56,348 nt of DNA, taken from positions 1-56,348 of the forward strand of contig NZ_JAPHNA010000013.1 in the NCBI RefSeq assembly GCF_026241315.1, written 5' to 3'. Below, in pieces: positions 33,094-43,809 of the stretch. The position numbers were made by a program, and so were the translations under genes. The stretch comes from Campylobacter sp. MIT 21-1684. GTDB lineage: Bacteria; Campylobacterota; Campylobacteria; Campylobacterales; Campylobacteraceae. The notes under the pieces are model-generated. The model was given only the letters and a program-made list of their open reading frames with translations, ran no database searches and had not been told where the DNA came from. Position 1 is the first letter of the stretch; each line of letters begins with the position of its first letter.

Positions 33094-34404
33094 ATGACGT
33101 ATTTATATCTTAAATCGCCTTTATACTTGCTTTTTCGCTGTGCTTTACCAAATATGATAGGAAGTTTTTTCCTTTCATTTTATTTTATCATTGATGGAAT
33201 TTTTGTAGGAAAGTTTTTGGGCAGTGAAGCCCTTGCTGCAATGGGGATTGTGATGCCATTTATAATGGTGGCTTTTGCTCTTAGTGATATGGTTGCTGTA
33301 GGTGCTTCTGTACAAGTTTCAATGCGACTTGGAAAAAATAAGTTGAAAGAAGCTAGAATTATTTTTAGCACTTCTTTAGTTGTGATTTTTTTAATTTCAT
33401 TATTAATAAGCCTTGTATTTTATTTTCTTTCACCTTTTTTAATCGGGCTTTTAAACTCTGAGGATACTCTTAAAAATTTAGCCTTAGAATTTTTAAATAT
33501 CTTTTTATATTTTATGCCTTTACTTGTTTTTTATTATCCTTTTGATGTGTTTTTACGTGTTTGTGGTAAGAATTTTTATTGTATGATAATGAATGTAATT
33601 ATAGCCTTGAGTAATATTTTCTTAGACTATCTTTTTATCGTTGTTTTTGGGTGGGGACTTTATTCTGTAGCACTTGCCACTTGTATAGGTTTTAGTCTTT
33701 CTGTTCTTTTTGGGCTTTTACCTTTTTTGTTTAACCGTTTAGTTTTACAATTTAGCAAAATTTTGCTTGATTTTAAAATTTTATGTAATATTTTTTATAA
33801 TGGAAGCAGTGAATTTTTTGGCTCTATTTCACATTCTGGTTTTGCAATTTGTATTAATGTGTTTTTACTAGAACTTGGTGGAAGTATTGCTGTGGCGGCT
33901 TTTGGTATTATTATTTATATTGATAGTCTCATCACTACTCTTGTAATGGGTCTTAACGAGGCTCTTATGCCAGCTCTTAGTTTTAATTATGCTAGAAAAA
34001 ATTCAAAGCAGCTAAAAGCACTTATTTATTATACTTTTGGAGCAAGTTTATTTTTTTGTTTTGTTGCTTTTGTTGTTTGTATCTTATTTAGTGAGAATCT
34101 TGTAAATTTTTTCACTAATGATACAACTTTATTAGAACTTGCTTCTTTTGGACTTTGTATCTATGTGTTAAACTATCTTGCTGCTTGGTATAATTTTACT
34201 GCAAGAAGTCTCCTCACTTCTTTGAATCAAGCTAGTGCTTCTTTGATTTTAGGTTTGGCTCAAAATATTTTCATCCCTCTTTGTATGCTTTGTGTGCTTG
34301 CCTATTTTTTAGGCTTAAAAGGAATTTTTGCAACTGCCTTTGTAAGTGAAAGTATTTGTATTATTTTAAGCATATTTTTGATAAGTAAAACCCTGAAATT
34401 TTAA
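33094..34404 (+). CDS. MATE-family efflux transporter
   Basis: 436 residues with about twelve hydrophobic segments in two similar halves. PNMIGSFFLSFYFIIDGIFVGKFLGSEALAAMGI near 15-48 and its second-half counterpart ending GLNEALMPALSFNYARKN near 287-304 are the conserved MATE signatures. It exports cationic compounds or drugs from the cytoplasm using a sodium or proton gradient. The subfamily is closest in feel to MepA/NorM-like proteins of Firmicutes and campylobacteria. Start ATG after CTAGAAG. It runs convergently into cetB, overlapping its end by four bases. Substrate unknown. Confidence 0.85.
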   Translation: MTYLYLKSPLYLLFRCALPNMIGSFFLSFYFIIDGIFVGKFLGSEALAAMGIVMPFIMVAFALSDMVAVGASVQVSMRLGKNKLKEARIIFSTSLVVIFLISLLISLVFYFLSPFLIGLLNSEDTLKNLALEFLNIFLYFMPLLVFYYPFDVFLRVCGKNFYCMIMNVIIALSNIFLDYLFIVVFGWGLYSVALATCIGFSLSVLFGLLPFLFNRLVLQFSKILLDFKILCNIFYNGSSEFFGSISHSGFAICINVFLLELGGSIAVAAFGIIIYIDSLITTLVMGLNEALMPALSFNYARKNSKQLKALIYYTFGASLFFCFVAFVVCILFSENLVNFFTNDTTLLELASFGLCIYVLNYLAAWYNFTARSLLTSLNQASASLILGLAQNIFIPLCMLCVLAYFLGLKGIFATAFVSESICIILSIFLISKTLKF

Positions 34405-34892
34405 GAATTTTGCAAATCGAAAATGAGTTCATTATAGGATTTTTGAGAATTTTTACAGAAATCACTAAGTAGTGTTATGCTGTTTTGAATGCTTATTTTT
34501 TCAGCTTCCAGCAGTTGAGAATAAAGTTTTTCAATGTCAGTTATAGCTTTTTTATTAGGCGCTCTACGCACTGAATAATAGCCTATGATATTGCCATTGA
34601 GGTCAAATGAAGGAGTAATATTTGCAAAAACCCAGTAAAAATCTCCGTTTTTAGCTTTGTTTTTAACAAAGGCAAAAATTTCTTTTCCTTCTTTGACGTA
34701 TTGCCATAAAAATTTAAAAACAACACGAGGCATATTTTTATGACGTACAATATTGTGTGGTTTATTTAATACATCAGCCATTCCATAACCTGCGTATTTT
34801 AAAAAATCTTCATTGGCATAGACAATTTTTCCCGAGAGGTCTGTTTTAGAGGTGATAAGCGTGTCTTCGCTTAGAAAAATTTCTTTTGACAT
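34401..34892 (-). CDS. cetB: CetB, PAS-domain redox/energy-taxis signal protein
   Basis: 163 residues, the size of C. jejuni CetB. A single PAS domain: LITSKTDLSGKIVYANEDFLKYAGYGMADVLNKPHNIVRHKNMP near 12-55, then NGDFYWVFANITPSFDLNGNIIGYYSVRRAP near 82-112. This is the Aer-type FAD-binding PAS. In C. jejuni CetB senses redox state and signals through CetA to the chemotaxis kinase. The gene follows cetA by three bases in the same operon, so the split-Aer pair is intact. Confidence 0.92.
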   Translation of the reverse strand: MSKEIFLSEDTLITSKTDLSGKIVYANEDFLKYAGYGMADVLNKPHNIVRHKNMPRVVFKFLWQYVKEGKEIFAFVKNKAKNGDFYWVFANITPSFDLNGNIIGYYSVRRAPNKKAITDIEKLYSQLLEAEKISIQNSITLLSDFCKNSQKSYNELIFDLQNS

Positions 34893-34895
34893 TTT

Positions 34896-36272
34896 TTATC
34901 CTATTTTTAGTTTTGTTAAAAGTGCGGCACTTTTATTTTCTAAATCTTTAATATCTTTAACTATATGGTCATAATTTTCTTGATTGATATATTCAAGTTT
35001 TGATTCTTCAATAGCCTTTTTAGCATTAGAAAGTATAAATTCTTTACCTTCATCAAGTTCTCTTTGACTAATAAATTCTAGTATGAATTCTCTAGTCTTT
35101 TCATCATTAAGTATATTTGAGATGACATCAGTACTATCTAAATTAAAGTTATGTGTACCATTGAGCGCTAGATAGATATGAGATTTATAGAGTATGTGAT
35201 CGATCTTAACAACAGAAAGGGTGAGTCTTTTTGCAAAGCTTTCAAAATTTGTGCTTAAAACTTGAGAATTTTCTTCAAGTTTTGCAAAGGCTTGAGAAAA
35301 ATTAGTGATTTTTTCTTCGGTTTTACCAACTATATCAAAAACCTGCTCACCTGCTGTTTGGATATTATTAAAATCTTGTTGCATTGTTTGAATAGCGATT
35401 GAAATTTCGCTGGTTGATTTTTGAGTTCTTTCAGCAAGCTTTCGTACTTCATCAGCAACAACAGCAAAGCCTCTTCCGTGTTCTCCTGCTCTGGCTGCTT
35501 CTATGGCAGCATTTAATGCTAAGAGATTGATTTGATCAGCTATATCTCGTATCACTTCGACTATTGAGTTGATATTTTGAGAATTAGCCACAAAGGTTGA
35601 AACGCTTTCTTTGCTTGAATTTGCAAATTCCATTAGCGAGGACATTATCTCTTGTAAAGAATATATCTCATTGCCATTTTCTGTAGAGACCTTAGTGATG
35701 AAACCCACTATTTCATAGATATTTTTCATCTGTGAAATATCGGTATTGAGAGAATCTGAAATTTGAGACATATCTTTATTTTGATTGTCAAGACTAAGAT
35801 CCATCAAGGTTTTAGAAAGCGCATTTTTAAAGGTTTGTTTAGCTGTAATTTCTATGTTTGAAAGAGATTTATTGATAAATTCAATGTTATGGGCAAAAAT
35901 ACCTTTTAAACCTTGACTTAAGGCTTTGCGGTAAAATTCTCCTTTTTGAGAACAGGAAATTGAAGTATTAATCTCGCGTAAATATGCTTCAAGTCTGTCC
36001 ATAGTGTTGTTAAGATTATCAGCGATTTGGACGAGTTTTTGATTTTTGTTTTTTATATAAACAATCCTTCCATCAAAATTCCCTTCCTTAAGTTGCTTAC
36101 AGAGGGCGTCAATTTTGTCTATCATCAATTCTTCGTAATTTTTTATTACAAACAAAACAATAAATAAAGCGATAAGCACGATGAAAAATGCTATTGCTAA
36201 AGAATTGCTGTAAAATACAGCAAAAATTCCTAAAAAGCTTAGTATAGAACCGAGTAAAAATATATTTTTCAT
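34896..36272 (-). CDS. cetA: CetA, energy-taxis signalling receptor
   Basis: 458 residues. An N-terminal membrane hairpin (about 1-43) with almost no periplasmic loop, a HAMP-like region, then the chemoreceptor signalling tip near 240-285: [36 protein letters not shown]. The absence of a ligand domain is the hallmark of CetA, which takes its input from CetB. An Ile/Lys-rich C-terminus ends LTKLKIG. A TATAAT box lies 74-79 bases upstream. cetB follows immediately. Confidence 0.92.
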   Translation of the reverse strand: MKNIFLLGSILSFLGIFAVFYSNSLAIAFFIVLIALFIVLFVIKNYEELMIDKIDALCKQLKEGNFDGRIVYIKNKNQKLVQIADNLNNTMDRLEAYLREINTSISCSQKGEFYRKALSQGLKGIFAHNIEFINKSLSNIEITAKQTFKNALSKTLMDLSLDNQNKDMSQISDSLNTDISQMKNIYEIVGFITKVSTENGNEIYSLQEIMSSLMEFANSSKESVSTFVANSQNINSIVEVIRDIADQINLLALNAAIEAARAGEHGRGFAVVADEVRKLAERTQKSTSEISIAIQTMQQDFNNIQTAGEQVFDIVGKTEEKITNFSQAFAKLEENSQVLSTNFESFAKRLTLSVVKIDHILYKSHIYLALNGTHNFNLDSTDVISNILNDEKTREFILEFISQRELDEGKEFILSNAKKAIEESKLEYINQENYDHIVKDIKDLENKSAALLTKLKIG

Positions 36273-36345
36273 TATTGACCTTGAGAGTTTATAAATTATT
36301 AAAAATTTTAAGGATTTAAAATGAATTTTTTAGATTTGTAAGTCT

Positions 36346-36351
36346 ATTATA
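36346..36351 (-). promoter_or_regulatory. candidate -10 box for cetA-cetB
   Basis: TATAAT on the minus strand within TTTATAATAGAC, preceded by periodic T-rich sequence typical of Campylobacter sigma70 promoters. It implies a leader of about 65 bases. Confidence 0.5.
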
Positions 36352-36563
36352 AATAATCTTAATAAAATATTAACTAAATATTAATTACAGTAGTGCAAAA
36401 TCCAGTTTAAATTTAGAATTCATTTTATGAATTGACCTATATACAATAAATATTCTTAGCTTCTATAAAACTGAGTAAAAAAGTATATAGCATTATCATT
36501 CAAGCAGAATTGAGTTTTTTTGAATGTATTTATACAGGTTTATTGTATTAGGTGTTGTAATTT

Positions 36564-37082
36564 TTAATTCCTTTTCGGGGTTACAAGCATATTGACATAT
36601 CTACCTTCGAAATTTGGTTCTTTTTCTCTGCTCGCTTTTTCTTCAACCATAGTCCAAATTTTTTCTAAAAGAATTATTCCTGATTCTGGTGTTGACATCT
36701 CTCGTCCTTTTAAAAACACACGAAATCTGACGTGTTTGCCTTGTTTTAGAAATTCTAAAGCGTGTTTGACTTTATAATTGATGTCATTTTGGGCAATTTT
36801 GATAGAAAGTTTAATTTCTTTAATATCAATAATTTTTTGTTTTTTCTTTGCTTCTTTTTGTTTTTTTTCCTGTTGGTAGCGGAATTTACCAAAGTCCATT
36901 ATTTTGCACACAGGAGGTTTTGCATCTGGAGCTATCATTACAAGATCTAAGCCTAGACGATTTGCTATATCTAAGGCTTCGTTACTACTGATGATACCAT
37001 AAACCTTGCCATCATCACCTATACATCTTAATTCATCCGCTCTGATTTCTTCATTGAGTAATACTTCTTTTTCTTTATTCAA
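36564..37082 (-). CDS. infC: translation initiation factor IF-3
   Basis: 172 residues. [62 protein letters not shown] is the N-terminal IF-3 domain, followed by a basic linker ([17 protein letters not shown]) and the C-domain [19 protein letters not shown]-3 binds the 30S subunit and checks start codons. The start is TTG, overlapping the thrS TGA (TTGA). Non-AUG starts in infC are typical and allow IF-3 to repress its own translation. Gene order thrS-infC is conserved. Confidence 0.97.
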   Translation of the reverse strand: MNKEKEVLLNEEIRADELRCIGDDGKVYGIISSNEALDIANRLGLDLVMIAPDAKPPVCKIMDFGKFRYQQEKKQKEAKKKQKIIDIKEIKLSIKIAQNDINYKVKHALEFLKQGKHVRFRVFLKGREMSTPESGIILLEKIWTMVEEKASREKEPNFEGRYVNMLVTPKRN

Positions 37083-38887
37083 AAATGCACCTCATTCATT
37101 TTTTCCTTAATTATAATAATAAATTCTTCCAAGCTAAGATTTTTTTGTTCTTTTGTTCTCCTATCTCGCAAAGCAACACTTTCTTTAGCCACCTCTTCAT
37201 CGCCTAAGACTAGAATCATAGGGAGTTTTTGTTTTTCAGCTGTGCGAATTTTCTTACCGAGACTTTCATTTTTGGTAAAAATTTCGCTATCTACCCCAAG
37301 TTCGAGTAAAATTCTTTGAATTTTTTTAGCATAATCAAAATGTATCTGTGAAATAGGTACAATTCCTATTTGAGTTGGAGCTATGAAAAACGGAAATTCT
37401 CCTGCACAATGTTCAGTTAAAATTCCAATAAATCTTTCAAAAGAACCCAAAATAGCCCTATGAAGCATTACAGGCCGCTTTTTTTCATTATTTGCATTTG
37501 TATATTCAAGTTTGAAACGATTTGGAAGATTAAAATCAACCTGTATAGTCCCGCATTGCCACTTGCGTTTTAAGGCATCTGTAATTTTTATATCTATTTT
37601 TGGACCATAAAAAGCTCCGCCGCCTTCATCTATGCCGTATTGCAAACCTTGTTCATCTAAGGCTTCTTGTAAGGCTTTTGTTGCTTCTTCCCATATTGTA
37701 TCATCACCTATGGCTTTCTCCGGTTTTGTTGAAATTTCCATTTCATAAGAAAAATCAAAAATTTTCATTAAACCATCAACAAAAGATAGAATTTCTAAAA
37801 CTTGTTCTTTAATTTGACTTGGCATACAAAAAATATGTGCATCATCTTGAGTAAATTCTCTTACTCTGAAGAGTCCGTGTAAAACACCGCTTTTTTCGTG
37901 TCTGTGTACAAGTCCGTATTCAAAGAATTTTAAAGGTAAATCCCTATAACTACGTACCTCACTTTGATAAATTTTTATATGTCCAACACAATTCATAGGT
38001 TTGATTCCATATTCTTGTTCATCAATTTCTGTGAAGTACATATTTTCTTTGTAATTGCTATAATGCCCACTAATTTTCCACGCATCAGCTTTTAAGAGTT
38101 CAGGTCCTCTCACAGGTTCATAAGCTCTTAAGCGATGGACTTTAAACAAAAACTGCTCAAGTTTTGAACGAAGTCTTGCACCATTGCTTAGCCATAAGGG
38201 TAAGCCACCACCAATTTCTTCATCAAAAGTGAAAAGTTTTAATTCTGTACCAAGTTTGCGATGGTCTCTTTTTTTTGCTTCTTCTATGGTATGGAGATAT
38301 TCTTTTAAACTTTCTTTATCTGCAAATGCTGTACCATAAATCCTTGTAAGCATTTCTCTTCTTTCATCACCACCCAAATACGCTCCAGCAACACGCGTGA
38401 GTTTAAAAAATTTTAAAAATTTAGTATTTGGTATATGGGGACCACGACATAAGTCTTCAAAATCACCTTGTTTATAAATGCTCACTTCATTGTTAGGAAT
38501 TTTGAGCAAAACTTCCTGTTTTAAATCATCATATTTAAATTTTTCCAAAGCTTCTTTTTTTGTAAGAATGTATTTTTCTATTGCAAAATTATTCTTAGAA
38601 AGTTCTTTCATTTTCATTTCAATTTTTGTTAAATCTTCTTGAGTGATTTTGGATTTGACTCTAAAATCATAGTAAAATCCATCTTCGATAACAGGTCCTA
38701 CAAAAAATTGCACTTCAGGGTATAAAGCTTTAAGAGCCTGTGCCATCAAATGCGCACAGGAATGCCTTAAGAGTTCTAAACTTTCTTTAGAATTGTTAAA
38801 GAATATTGCTTGAAAGTTTGTAGAATGAGCACTTTGTAAATCGATTATTTTTCCCTCATCAAAATAAGCGATGATTTCTTTTTCCAT
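37079..38887 (-). CDS. thrS: threonyl-tRNA synthetase
   Basis: 602 residues. The N-terminus lacks most of the TGS domain, as in other campylobacteria. The editing domain has [16 protein letters not shown] (H-x3-H) near 42-57. The class II core shows [37 protein letters not shown] near 298-334 and [22 protein letters not shown] near 473-494. The anticodon-binding domain forms the C-terminus. It charges tRNA-Thr and edits mischarged Ser. infC overlaps its stop. A leader hairpin lies upstream. Confidence 0.97.
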   Translation of the reverse strand: MEKEIIAYFDEGKIIDLQSAHSTNFQAIFFNNSKESLELLRHSCAHLMAQALKALYPEVQFFVGPVIEDGFYYDFRVKSKITQEDLTKIEMKMKELSKNNFAIEKYILTKKEALEKFKYDDLKQEVLLKIPNNEVSIYKQGDFEDLCRGPHIPNTKFLKFFKLTRVAGAYLGGDERREMLTRIYGTAFADKESLKEYLHTIEEAKKRDHRKLGTELKLFTFDEEIGGGLPLWLSNGARLRSKLEQFLFKVHRLRAYEPVRGPELLKADAWKISGHYSNYKENMYFTEIDEQEYGIKPMNCVGHIKIYQSEVRSYRDLPLKFFEYGLVHRHEKSGVLHGLFRVREFTQDDAHIFCMPSQIKEQVLEILSFVDGLMKIFDFSYEMEISTKPEKAIGDDTIWEEATKALQEALDEQGLQYGIDEGGGAFYGPKIDIKITDALKRKWQCGTIQVDFNLPNRFKLEYTNANNEKKRPVMLHRAILGSFERFIGILTEHCAGEFPFFIAPTQIGIVPISQIHFDYAKKIQRILLELGVDSEIFTKNESLGKKIRTAEKQKLPMILVLGDEEVAKESVALRDRRTKEQKNLSLEEFIIIIKEKMNEVHF

Positions 38888-39221
38888 TTCTACCTCAAAA
38901 TTTGCTCTAAAATGAGCTTAGACTTATAATTGTAGCTTTAGTAGGCTTAAACTCATTTTAAATTGAGAAAATCATCGTTTCGGGTTGTAATACAATGAGA
39001 GCTTATTTTTCCATAGTTTAAAATGTTACAATGAGAAATTACCAAAGGACTGTCAAAATCTTAATTTCACTTGCTTTGGTTTTTATCATCTTCAATACAA
39101 GCTAAAAGACTTAAAATTAAAGTGTAGAGATTTAGGAATATTTAACTAATAAGGTTTTAATTCTTTTTTTGGAGCGATGATTAAAGCATAGCTGCTATTG
39201 TATCCTACTCTTTGTTGAGTC
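38888..39221. other. 334-base spacer with thrS leader hairpin
   Basis: TAAAATGAG (38908-38916) pairs with CTCATTTTA (38952-38960), a 9-bp stem just upstream of thrS that may be a leader structure or a weak promoter-proximal terminator. No coding frame with a start and ribosome-binding site is visible in the rest, down to uppP. Confidence 0.35.
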
Positions 39222-40025
39222 CTAAAGCTTAAATTCGCTTCCAGCATCTAAAATTTCCGCTGTGTAGAGGTAAAAAAAGATGAGTCCAAGGGCTATGCGG
39301 TAGATTCCAAAAGGGATAAAACTTATCTTAGAGATGAATTTTAAAAAGGTTTTTATAACAAAAAAAGCCACTAAGAAAGCAGTTATAAATCCTATGGTTA
39401 AAGGGATAAAAGAATCGATATGAGTGAAAATTTGAGGTTCTTTGTAAATACTGTATGCTGTTGCGGCAATCATTGTCGGTATGGCTAGCAAAAAGGAAAA
39501 TTCAGCAGCTATTTTGCGATTAAATCCTAAAAGCAAACCACCTATAATGCTTGCACCACTTCTTGAAGTTCCGGGTATTATCGCTAAAGATTGAAAAACG
39601 CCTATGCAAAAGGCTTGTTTAAAACTAATTTGTTCTAAAGAAGTGATAGTAGAGTTTTTATTGTGATGAATTTTTTCTATAACTATGAGCACAATACCCC
39701 AAGTTATTATCATCAATACAACTACATAACCATTAAACAAAAAACTGAGATATTTCGCAACGAAAAGTCCTATAAGTCCGGTAGGAAAAAAACCAACTGC
39801 AAGTTTTAAGCAAAGCATAAAACTATGCAAAAGTTTTTTCCAAAACACGCAAAGTACCGCCAAAATCGACCCAAGTTGAATAATAATAGTAAAACTTCTC
39901 CAAAAATCATCAATTTTTATCCCTAAAATCGTCATTCCTAAGATCAAATGTCCTGTTGATGAAATGGGTAAAAATTCAGTTAAACCTTCTATAATTCCAA
40001 GTATAAGTGCGTATAAATTTTGCAT
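39222..40025 (-). CDS. uppP: undecaprenyl-diphosphate phosphatase
   Basis: 267 residues, seven to eight membrane segments. [17 protein letters not shown] near 14-30 and [20 protein letters not shown] near 151-170 are the two conserved UppP/BacA blocks that hold the catalytic Glu, Ser and Arg. The enzyme recycles undecaprenyl diphosphate to the monophosphate carrier for peptidoglycan and glycan export, and confers bacitracin tolerance. It lies upstream of thrS-infC as in C. jejuni. Confidence 0.95.
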   Translation of the reverse strand: MQNLYALILGIIEGLTEFLPISSTGHLILGMTILGIKIDDFWRSFTIIIQLGSILAVLCVFWKKLLHSFMLCLKLAVGFFPTGLIGLFVAKYLSFLFNGYVVVLMIITWGIVLIVIEKIHHNKNSTITSLEQISFKQAFCIGVFQSLAIIPGTSRSGASIIGGLLLGFNRKIAAEFSFLLAIPTMIAATAYSIYKEPQIFTHIDSFIPLTIGFITAFLVAFFVIKTFLKFISKISFIPFGIYRIALGLIFFYLYTAEILDAGSEFKL

Positions 40026-40060
40026 TGTAGCCTTTATTTTTTAAGATTTTTGATATTGTA

Positions 40061-40685
40061 TTATAATTTTCTAATAAGTAAGGTATAAAATCCAATAATT
40101 CCAATTCCCATTAAGATACGATCGCTGATGAAGTGAAGATGTTTTTTGTGTTTTATTAAGAAAGGCTTGTTTGCCTAAAAATACATAGCTTAAAAGCAAA
40201 GAAAAATCAAGCATTATCCATACAATTACAAGCAAAAAGAGACTAAATTCAAAGAAGTGCTTAGGTGGATAAATTGTGGAAAAAAGGCTATGAAAAAGAT
40301 GATGTCTTTAGGATTTCAAATAGCTATCATAAAGCCTTGTGCAAAAAAGGATTGTAATTTGAGACCATCTTTAATTTGAATTCATATTATGTTTTTTTGA
40401 AATTTTCTAAAAATGATGAAAATCCTAAATAAAATATAAACACACAACCTAAAAGTGAGAGTCAAAAGAGAAGAGTTTCAGAAACTATGATGATTCCTAA
40501 AATTGCTATAATAGCAATAAAAATGAGTATGAGTGAGGCAAAATTTGTTCCAAGTATTGTGAGGAATCCTGCTCTAAAACCCAGATTAAAGCATTTTTAA
40601 GTACAAGTGCGACAACAGGACCGGGTGTGATAATGAGTACAATCACAGCAAAAAAATAAGCAACAAGGAGTTCAAAATGTATCAT
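40061..40685 (-). pseudogene. LysE/RhtB-family amino-acid exporter, degenerate
   Basis: It starts MIHFELLVAYFFAVIVLIITPGPVVALVLKNAL, the diagnostic LysE/RhtB N-terminus (TPGP). A frameshift in AAAAATGC moves the reading to NLGFRAGFLTILGTNFASLILIFIAIIAIL. A further shift leads to FFAQGFMIAIxNPKDIIFFIAFFPQFI (NPK is the second family motif). Three TGA codons fall at positions where Trp would fit. At least three frame changes in all; clearly inactive. The start overlaps the end of the decayed YqcI/YcgG gene by 14 bases, so they were one operon. Confidence 0.85.
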
Positions 40686-41345
40686 TTTTTAACTTCAAAG
40701 GGCATTTTACAAGTTGTTTTTGCAGTGGTTCATTAAGTGTATATTGCTTCCATTCTAATTTGTTTTTATCGCCAAAAAAGCCAAATTCTTGAGTAAAAAA
40801 ATCCTTGATTGAATTTTTTTACTCTTTTTCTTATAAAAGTTCTTATTTTTTCCCTTTAGCATTATTAGGTGTAACAAAATCAAAATTTGTTCGAGGATTG
40901 ATTACAAAAGTTAAATATCTGCCTAAATTTCTATTTTTTAGGATTTGATAATAAGGACAAGAAACATTAAAAACCATTCCATTTCTTCAAAACAAAAGCA
41001 CCATTGAGTATCGCTTGTATCTTTTGGAATATGAGAAAGCCATTTTTTATTATCATTTTCGTGCAAATTTTGAATTTGTTGGCACGCGAAATTTTGCTCT
41101 TCTTCTAAGTTTTTAAATTTTTCTTCAAAAAAGATAACCAAAGGGCTTTTTATTCTTTCTTGCAAAGGTGTACTTTTACAAAAATTTGCATATTCTCTCA
41201 AAGAAATTATGAAAGAATTGTGATTGTTTTTGTCGATGAAGTTTAAAAAATACTTTTATTTTCAAAGGCAGATTTTGCAAAAATACAGGGAAAATCCTCA
41301 TTTTCTAAAATTCACAAAAATCCTTAAAAGCTTTTTTCTTCCAAG
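40672..41345 (-). pseudogene. YqcI/YcgG-family gene, degenerate
   Basis: Pieces in several frames line up with the YqcI/YcgG family: DFPCIFAKSAF, then NNHNSFIISLREYANFCKSTPLQE, then QIQNLHENDNKKWLSHIPKDTSDTQWCFCFEEMEW, then VFNVSCPYYQILKNRNLGRYLTFVINPRTNFD, ending FFGDKNKLEWKQYTLNEPL...KCPLKLKND. At least four frameshifts or stops separate them. The family's function is unknown. The upstream boundary is approximate. Confidence 0.7.
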
Positions 41346-41523
41346 GAATTAAATGAGAGCTGAGTAAAGTATTTTGCTTTTGTAAATTTATTGTTTTGTC
41401 TTTTGATTTTAAAGCTAAAGTATATCAAAAATTCCAAAACATAAATATTTTTCTATAAAATTACTTCATTTCACATTAACTTCACTGAAAATTTTTATAC
41501 TATCTGTATTAAAGGAGATGAAA

Positions 41524-41871
41524 TTGAAACGATTTTGTATATTTTTCTTAGTTTTATTTTTTGGAAGTTCTTGTCTTTTTGCTGATGGGATTAAAGTGCA
41601 TGGAGTCATAGCAGAAGTATATGAAAACAATAGAACTTTGGTACTTGATTCTGCTTATGGCGGTGTTATGGCTATAAGGGTAGTCCCACATACGGAAATT
41701 GATATGGACAATTGTGGGTTTTTTGGTATGGATAAACACGGCAGATGGAAGGATTTAAAAATCGGTGAATTTGTTGAGGTAGAGTTGTATTACACTTCAT
41801 ACCAACCAAATGCAATGTCTGTACCAGTGGCAAAAGAAATTCAAATAGAATGTCATAGAAGAGCTTATTGA
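41524..41871 (+). CDS. periplasmic protein of unknown function, 115 residues
   Basis: A signal peptide (KRFCIFFLVLFFGSSCLFA) precedes a small beta-rich domain: KVHGVIAEVYENNRTLVLDSAYGG, then AIRVVPHTEIDMDNCGFFGMDKHGRWKDLKIGEFVEVELYYT. This pattern recalls OB-like DUF5666-type domains but is not a firm match. AAAGGAG abuts the ATG at 41518 with no spacing, whereas the TTG at 41524 is six bases away, so I favour the TTG start; the alternative adds two residues. A TATACT -10 lies just upstream. Confidence 0.7.
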   Translation: MKRFCIFFLVLFFGSSCLFADGIKVHGVIAEVYENNRTLVLDSAYGGVMAIRVVPHTEIDMDNCGFFGMDKHGRWKDLKIGEFVEVELYYTSYQPNAMSVPVAKEIQIECHRRAY

Positions 41872-41874
41872 GAA

Positions 41875-42741
41875 TTATTTTACTTTATTGCACTGTTCGC
41901 CTAAATTTTCTATGGTGCAACGAACTTCATCGCCACTCTTTAAAAAGGAATTTAAACTCATTCCAACTCCACTTGGAGTTCCCATAGAGATGATGGTTCC
42001 AGCTTTTAAACGCATTCCAGCGCTTAATTCTTCTAAAACATAAGCAATATCAAAAATAAAAAATTTCGTGTGAGAATTTTGGCGAATCTCCCCATTAACA
42101 AAACTTTGAAGTTTTAATTGCGGCGGATAGGTAATTTCATCTGCACTTACTAAATAAGGACCCATAACAGTGCTACCCTCAAGGCTTTTTGCACGGTAGA
42201 ATTGCTTGTGTCTTTTTTGCAAGTCTCTTGCGGAGAGTTCATTGATAATAGTATAGCCAAAGATGTATTTATAAGCATCTTGCGCTTTGATTTTATAAGC
42301 TTCTTTGCCTAATACAAAAGCAAGCTCACATTCATAATCAAATTGAGTAGTAAGATCTTTATGAGATTCAATTTCTGCATAAGGCGCACTAGCTTTATTA
42401 CACCGTTTGCTAAAATATACAGGATACTTCCTTTCTTCAAATTTTTCTCCTTTAAAAGTAGCTGATTCTTTGGCGTGATCTAAAAAATTAATTCCTAAAC
42501 AAATAATATCTTGTTTTGGTTCTTCGATAGGAGCAAGAAAAAATTCTTTAGAAATTGTAAAAGATGGTACTTCAGTCAAAGTCTGTAATTTATGTTTGTG
42601 TTTTTCAAAATGAATAATAAAATCGTTCATATCGCTAACTTGTATGCCTAAATCTTTTAAAAAAACAACTTCCAAAGCTTCATTTAGCACTCCAATTTCT
42701 GGTTTGCCATCCCAAAGAATATTTACAAATTTCAAAGGCAT
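41875..42741 (-). CDS. fumarylacetoacetate hydrolase-family protein
   Basis: 288 residues. CLGINFLDHAKESATFKGEKFEERKYPVYFSKRCNKA near 80-116, DLTTQFDYECELAFVLGKEAY near 128-148 and ELSARDLQKRH near 168-178 are FAH-fold metal and substrate segments, with SMGTPSGVGMSL near 251. Members hydrolyse or decarboxylate acylpyruvates and related 2-oxo acids; the exact substrate is unknown. It corresponds to C. jejuni Cj0021c by position before the pseudouridine synthase and purB. Confidence 0.9.
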   Translation of the reverse strand: MPLKFVNILWDGKPEIGVLNEALEVVFLKDLGIQVSDMNDFIIHFEKHKHKLQTLTEVPSFTISKEFFLAPIEEPKQDIICLGINFLDHAKESATFKGEKFEERKYPVYFSKRCNKASAPYAEIESHKDLTTQFDYECELAFVLGKEAYKIKAQDAYKYIFGYTIINELSARDLQKRHKQFYRAKSLEGSTVMGPYLVSADEITYPPQLKLQSFVNGEIRQNSHTKFFIFDIAYVLEELSAGMRLKAGTIISMGTPSGVGMSLNSFLKSGDEVRCTIENLGEQCNKVK

Positions 42742-42795
42742 CCTTTCTGTATCGATTTATTATAACCTGTTTGTATTGAATCTAAAAATATTTTT

Positions 42796-43713
42796 TTAAG
42801 ATAAAGGATTTGTTTCACAATACCTAGCTTGAAGAAATTCCTCTTTGATGTTTTTTTGTGAAACAAAATCAAACTCTTTCCCTTGATACCAAAATTTTAG
42901 ACGTTGCGAGTGCAAACACAAGCGGTTTGCACCAGTCATTTGTATTCTTTCTTTTTGAGTGAGAGTTTTGTCGAGTATTTTTTGGATTTGATTTTTATCT
43001 AAACCATAAAGATATTCACCTATAATAGGGTATTTGCTATAAAATAAATGCAACCGTATTTGATGTTGTCTGCCTGTAAAGGGTTTGCAAAGTAAAAGTG
43101 TGCAATCCTCAAAGTTTTCAAGTATTTCAAATTGTGTGAAAGCTTCTTTTCCATTTTCGTTTATATCCATTCTTGTTTTATGTCCGTCATAATTTTCATT
43201 TAAAGCCATAGCTTTATGGATACTAAATTGTTTTTGAACTTTTCCTCTAACAAGAGCAACATATTCTTTATAAATTTGTTTTTTTTCAAAAAGTGATTTT
43301 GTAATTTGCTGTGCAATTTTATTTTTAGCTACTAATATAAGACCGCTTGTTTCTTTGTCAAGTCTGTGAGCCACACAAGCTTTTCTGCCCCACAGATGCC
43401 AAATTTCATCACAAAGGCTGTATAAGCAATGTCTTCCATTTGGGTGAGTGAGTACCCCACTTGGTTTTTCAAGAATGGCAAAATCTTCATTTTCATAAAC
43501 AAGTTCGACCCCTCGAGGCTTATTTTCATAGACTATAAGTTCTATTAATCCGTTCAGTATGGCATTTTTTTCTTCTACAAGTTTTGTATTGCAAAAAAGT
43601 CTTTTTTTATCAATAAGTTTTTGAGCCTCATTCATAGGAATTTGCAAACTTTCCATAAGTATTAAAAAAGCTTTTTTTCCGCTGTTTTTTAAGCTGATTT
43701 TTTTATATGGCAA
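42796..43713 (-). CDS. RluA/RluD-family pseudouridine synthase
   Basis: 305 residues. An N-terminal S4-like RNA-binding segment (about 10-70), then ILEKPSGVLTHPNGRH near 90 and the catalytic block AHRLDKETSGLILVAKN near 117-133, where the Asp attacks the uridine. CKPFTGRQHQIRLHLFYSKYPIIGEYLYG follows near 214-242. It converts uridine to pseudouridine in rRNA or tRNA. Target uncertain, so no symbol is given. Same neighbours as C. jejuni Cj0022c. Confidence 0.92.
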   Translation of the reverse strand: MPYKKISLKNSGKKAFLILMESLQIPMNEAQKLIDKKRLFCNTKLVEEKNAILNGLIELIVYENKPRGVELVYENEDFAILEKPSGVLTHPNGRHCLYSLCDEIWHLWGRKACVAHRLDKETSGLILVAKNKIAQQITKSLFEKKQIYKEYVALVRGKVQKQFSIHKAMALNENYDGHKTRMDINENGKEAFTQFEILENFEDCTLLLCKPFTGRQHQIRLHLFYSKYPIIGEYLYGLDKNQIQKILDKTLTQKERIQMTGANRLCLHSQRLKFWYQGKEFDFVSQKNIKEEFLQARYCETNPLS

Positions 43714-43809
43714 TTTAAAATCCTTTTAATATAATTTAGTTAAAATTGACTTCGTTTTTTCAAGAAAATTATAGCTTAAAAAAGATTTTTATTGAGAGCG
43801 GGGTTTTAA

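Noticed and set aside
36592-36950. Rightward frames inside infC and thrS
   Set aside because: They are antisense shadows of strongly conserved genes, with no starts or motifs of their own.
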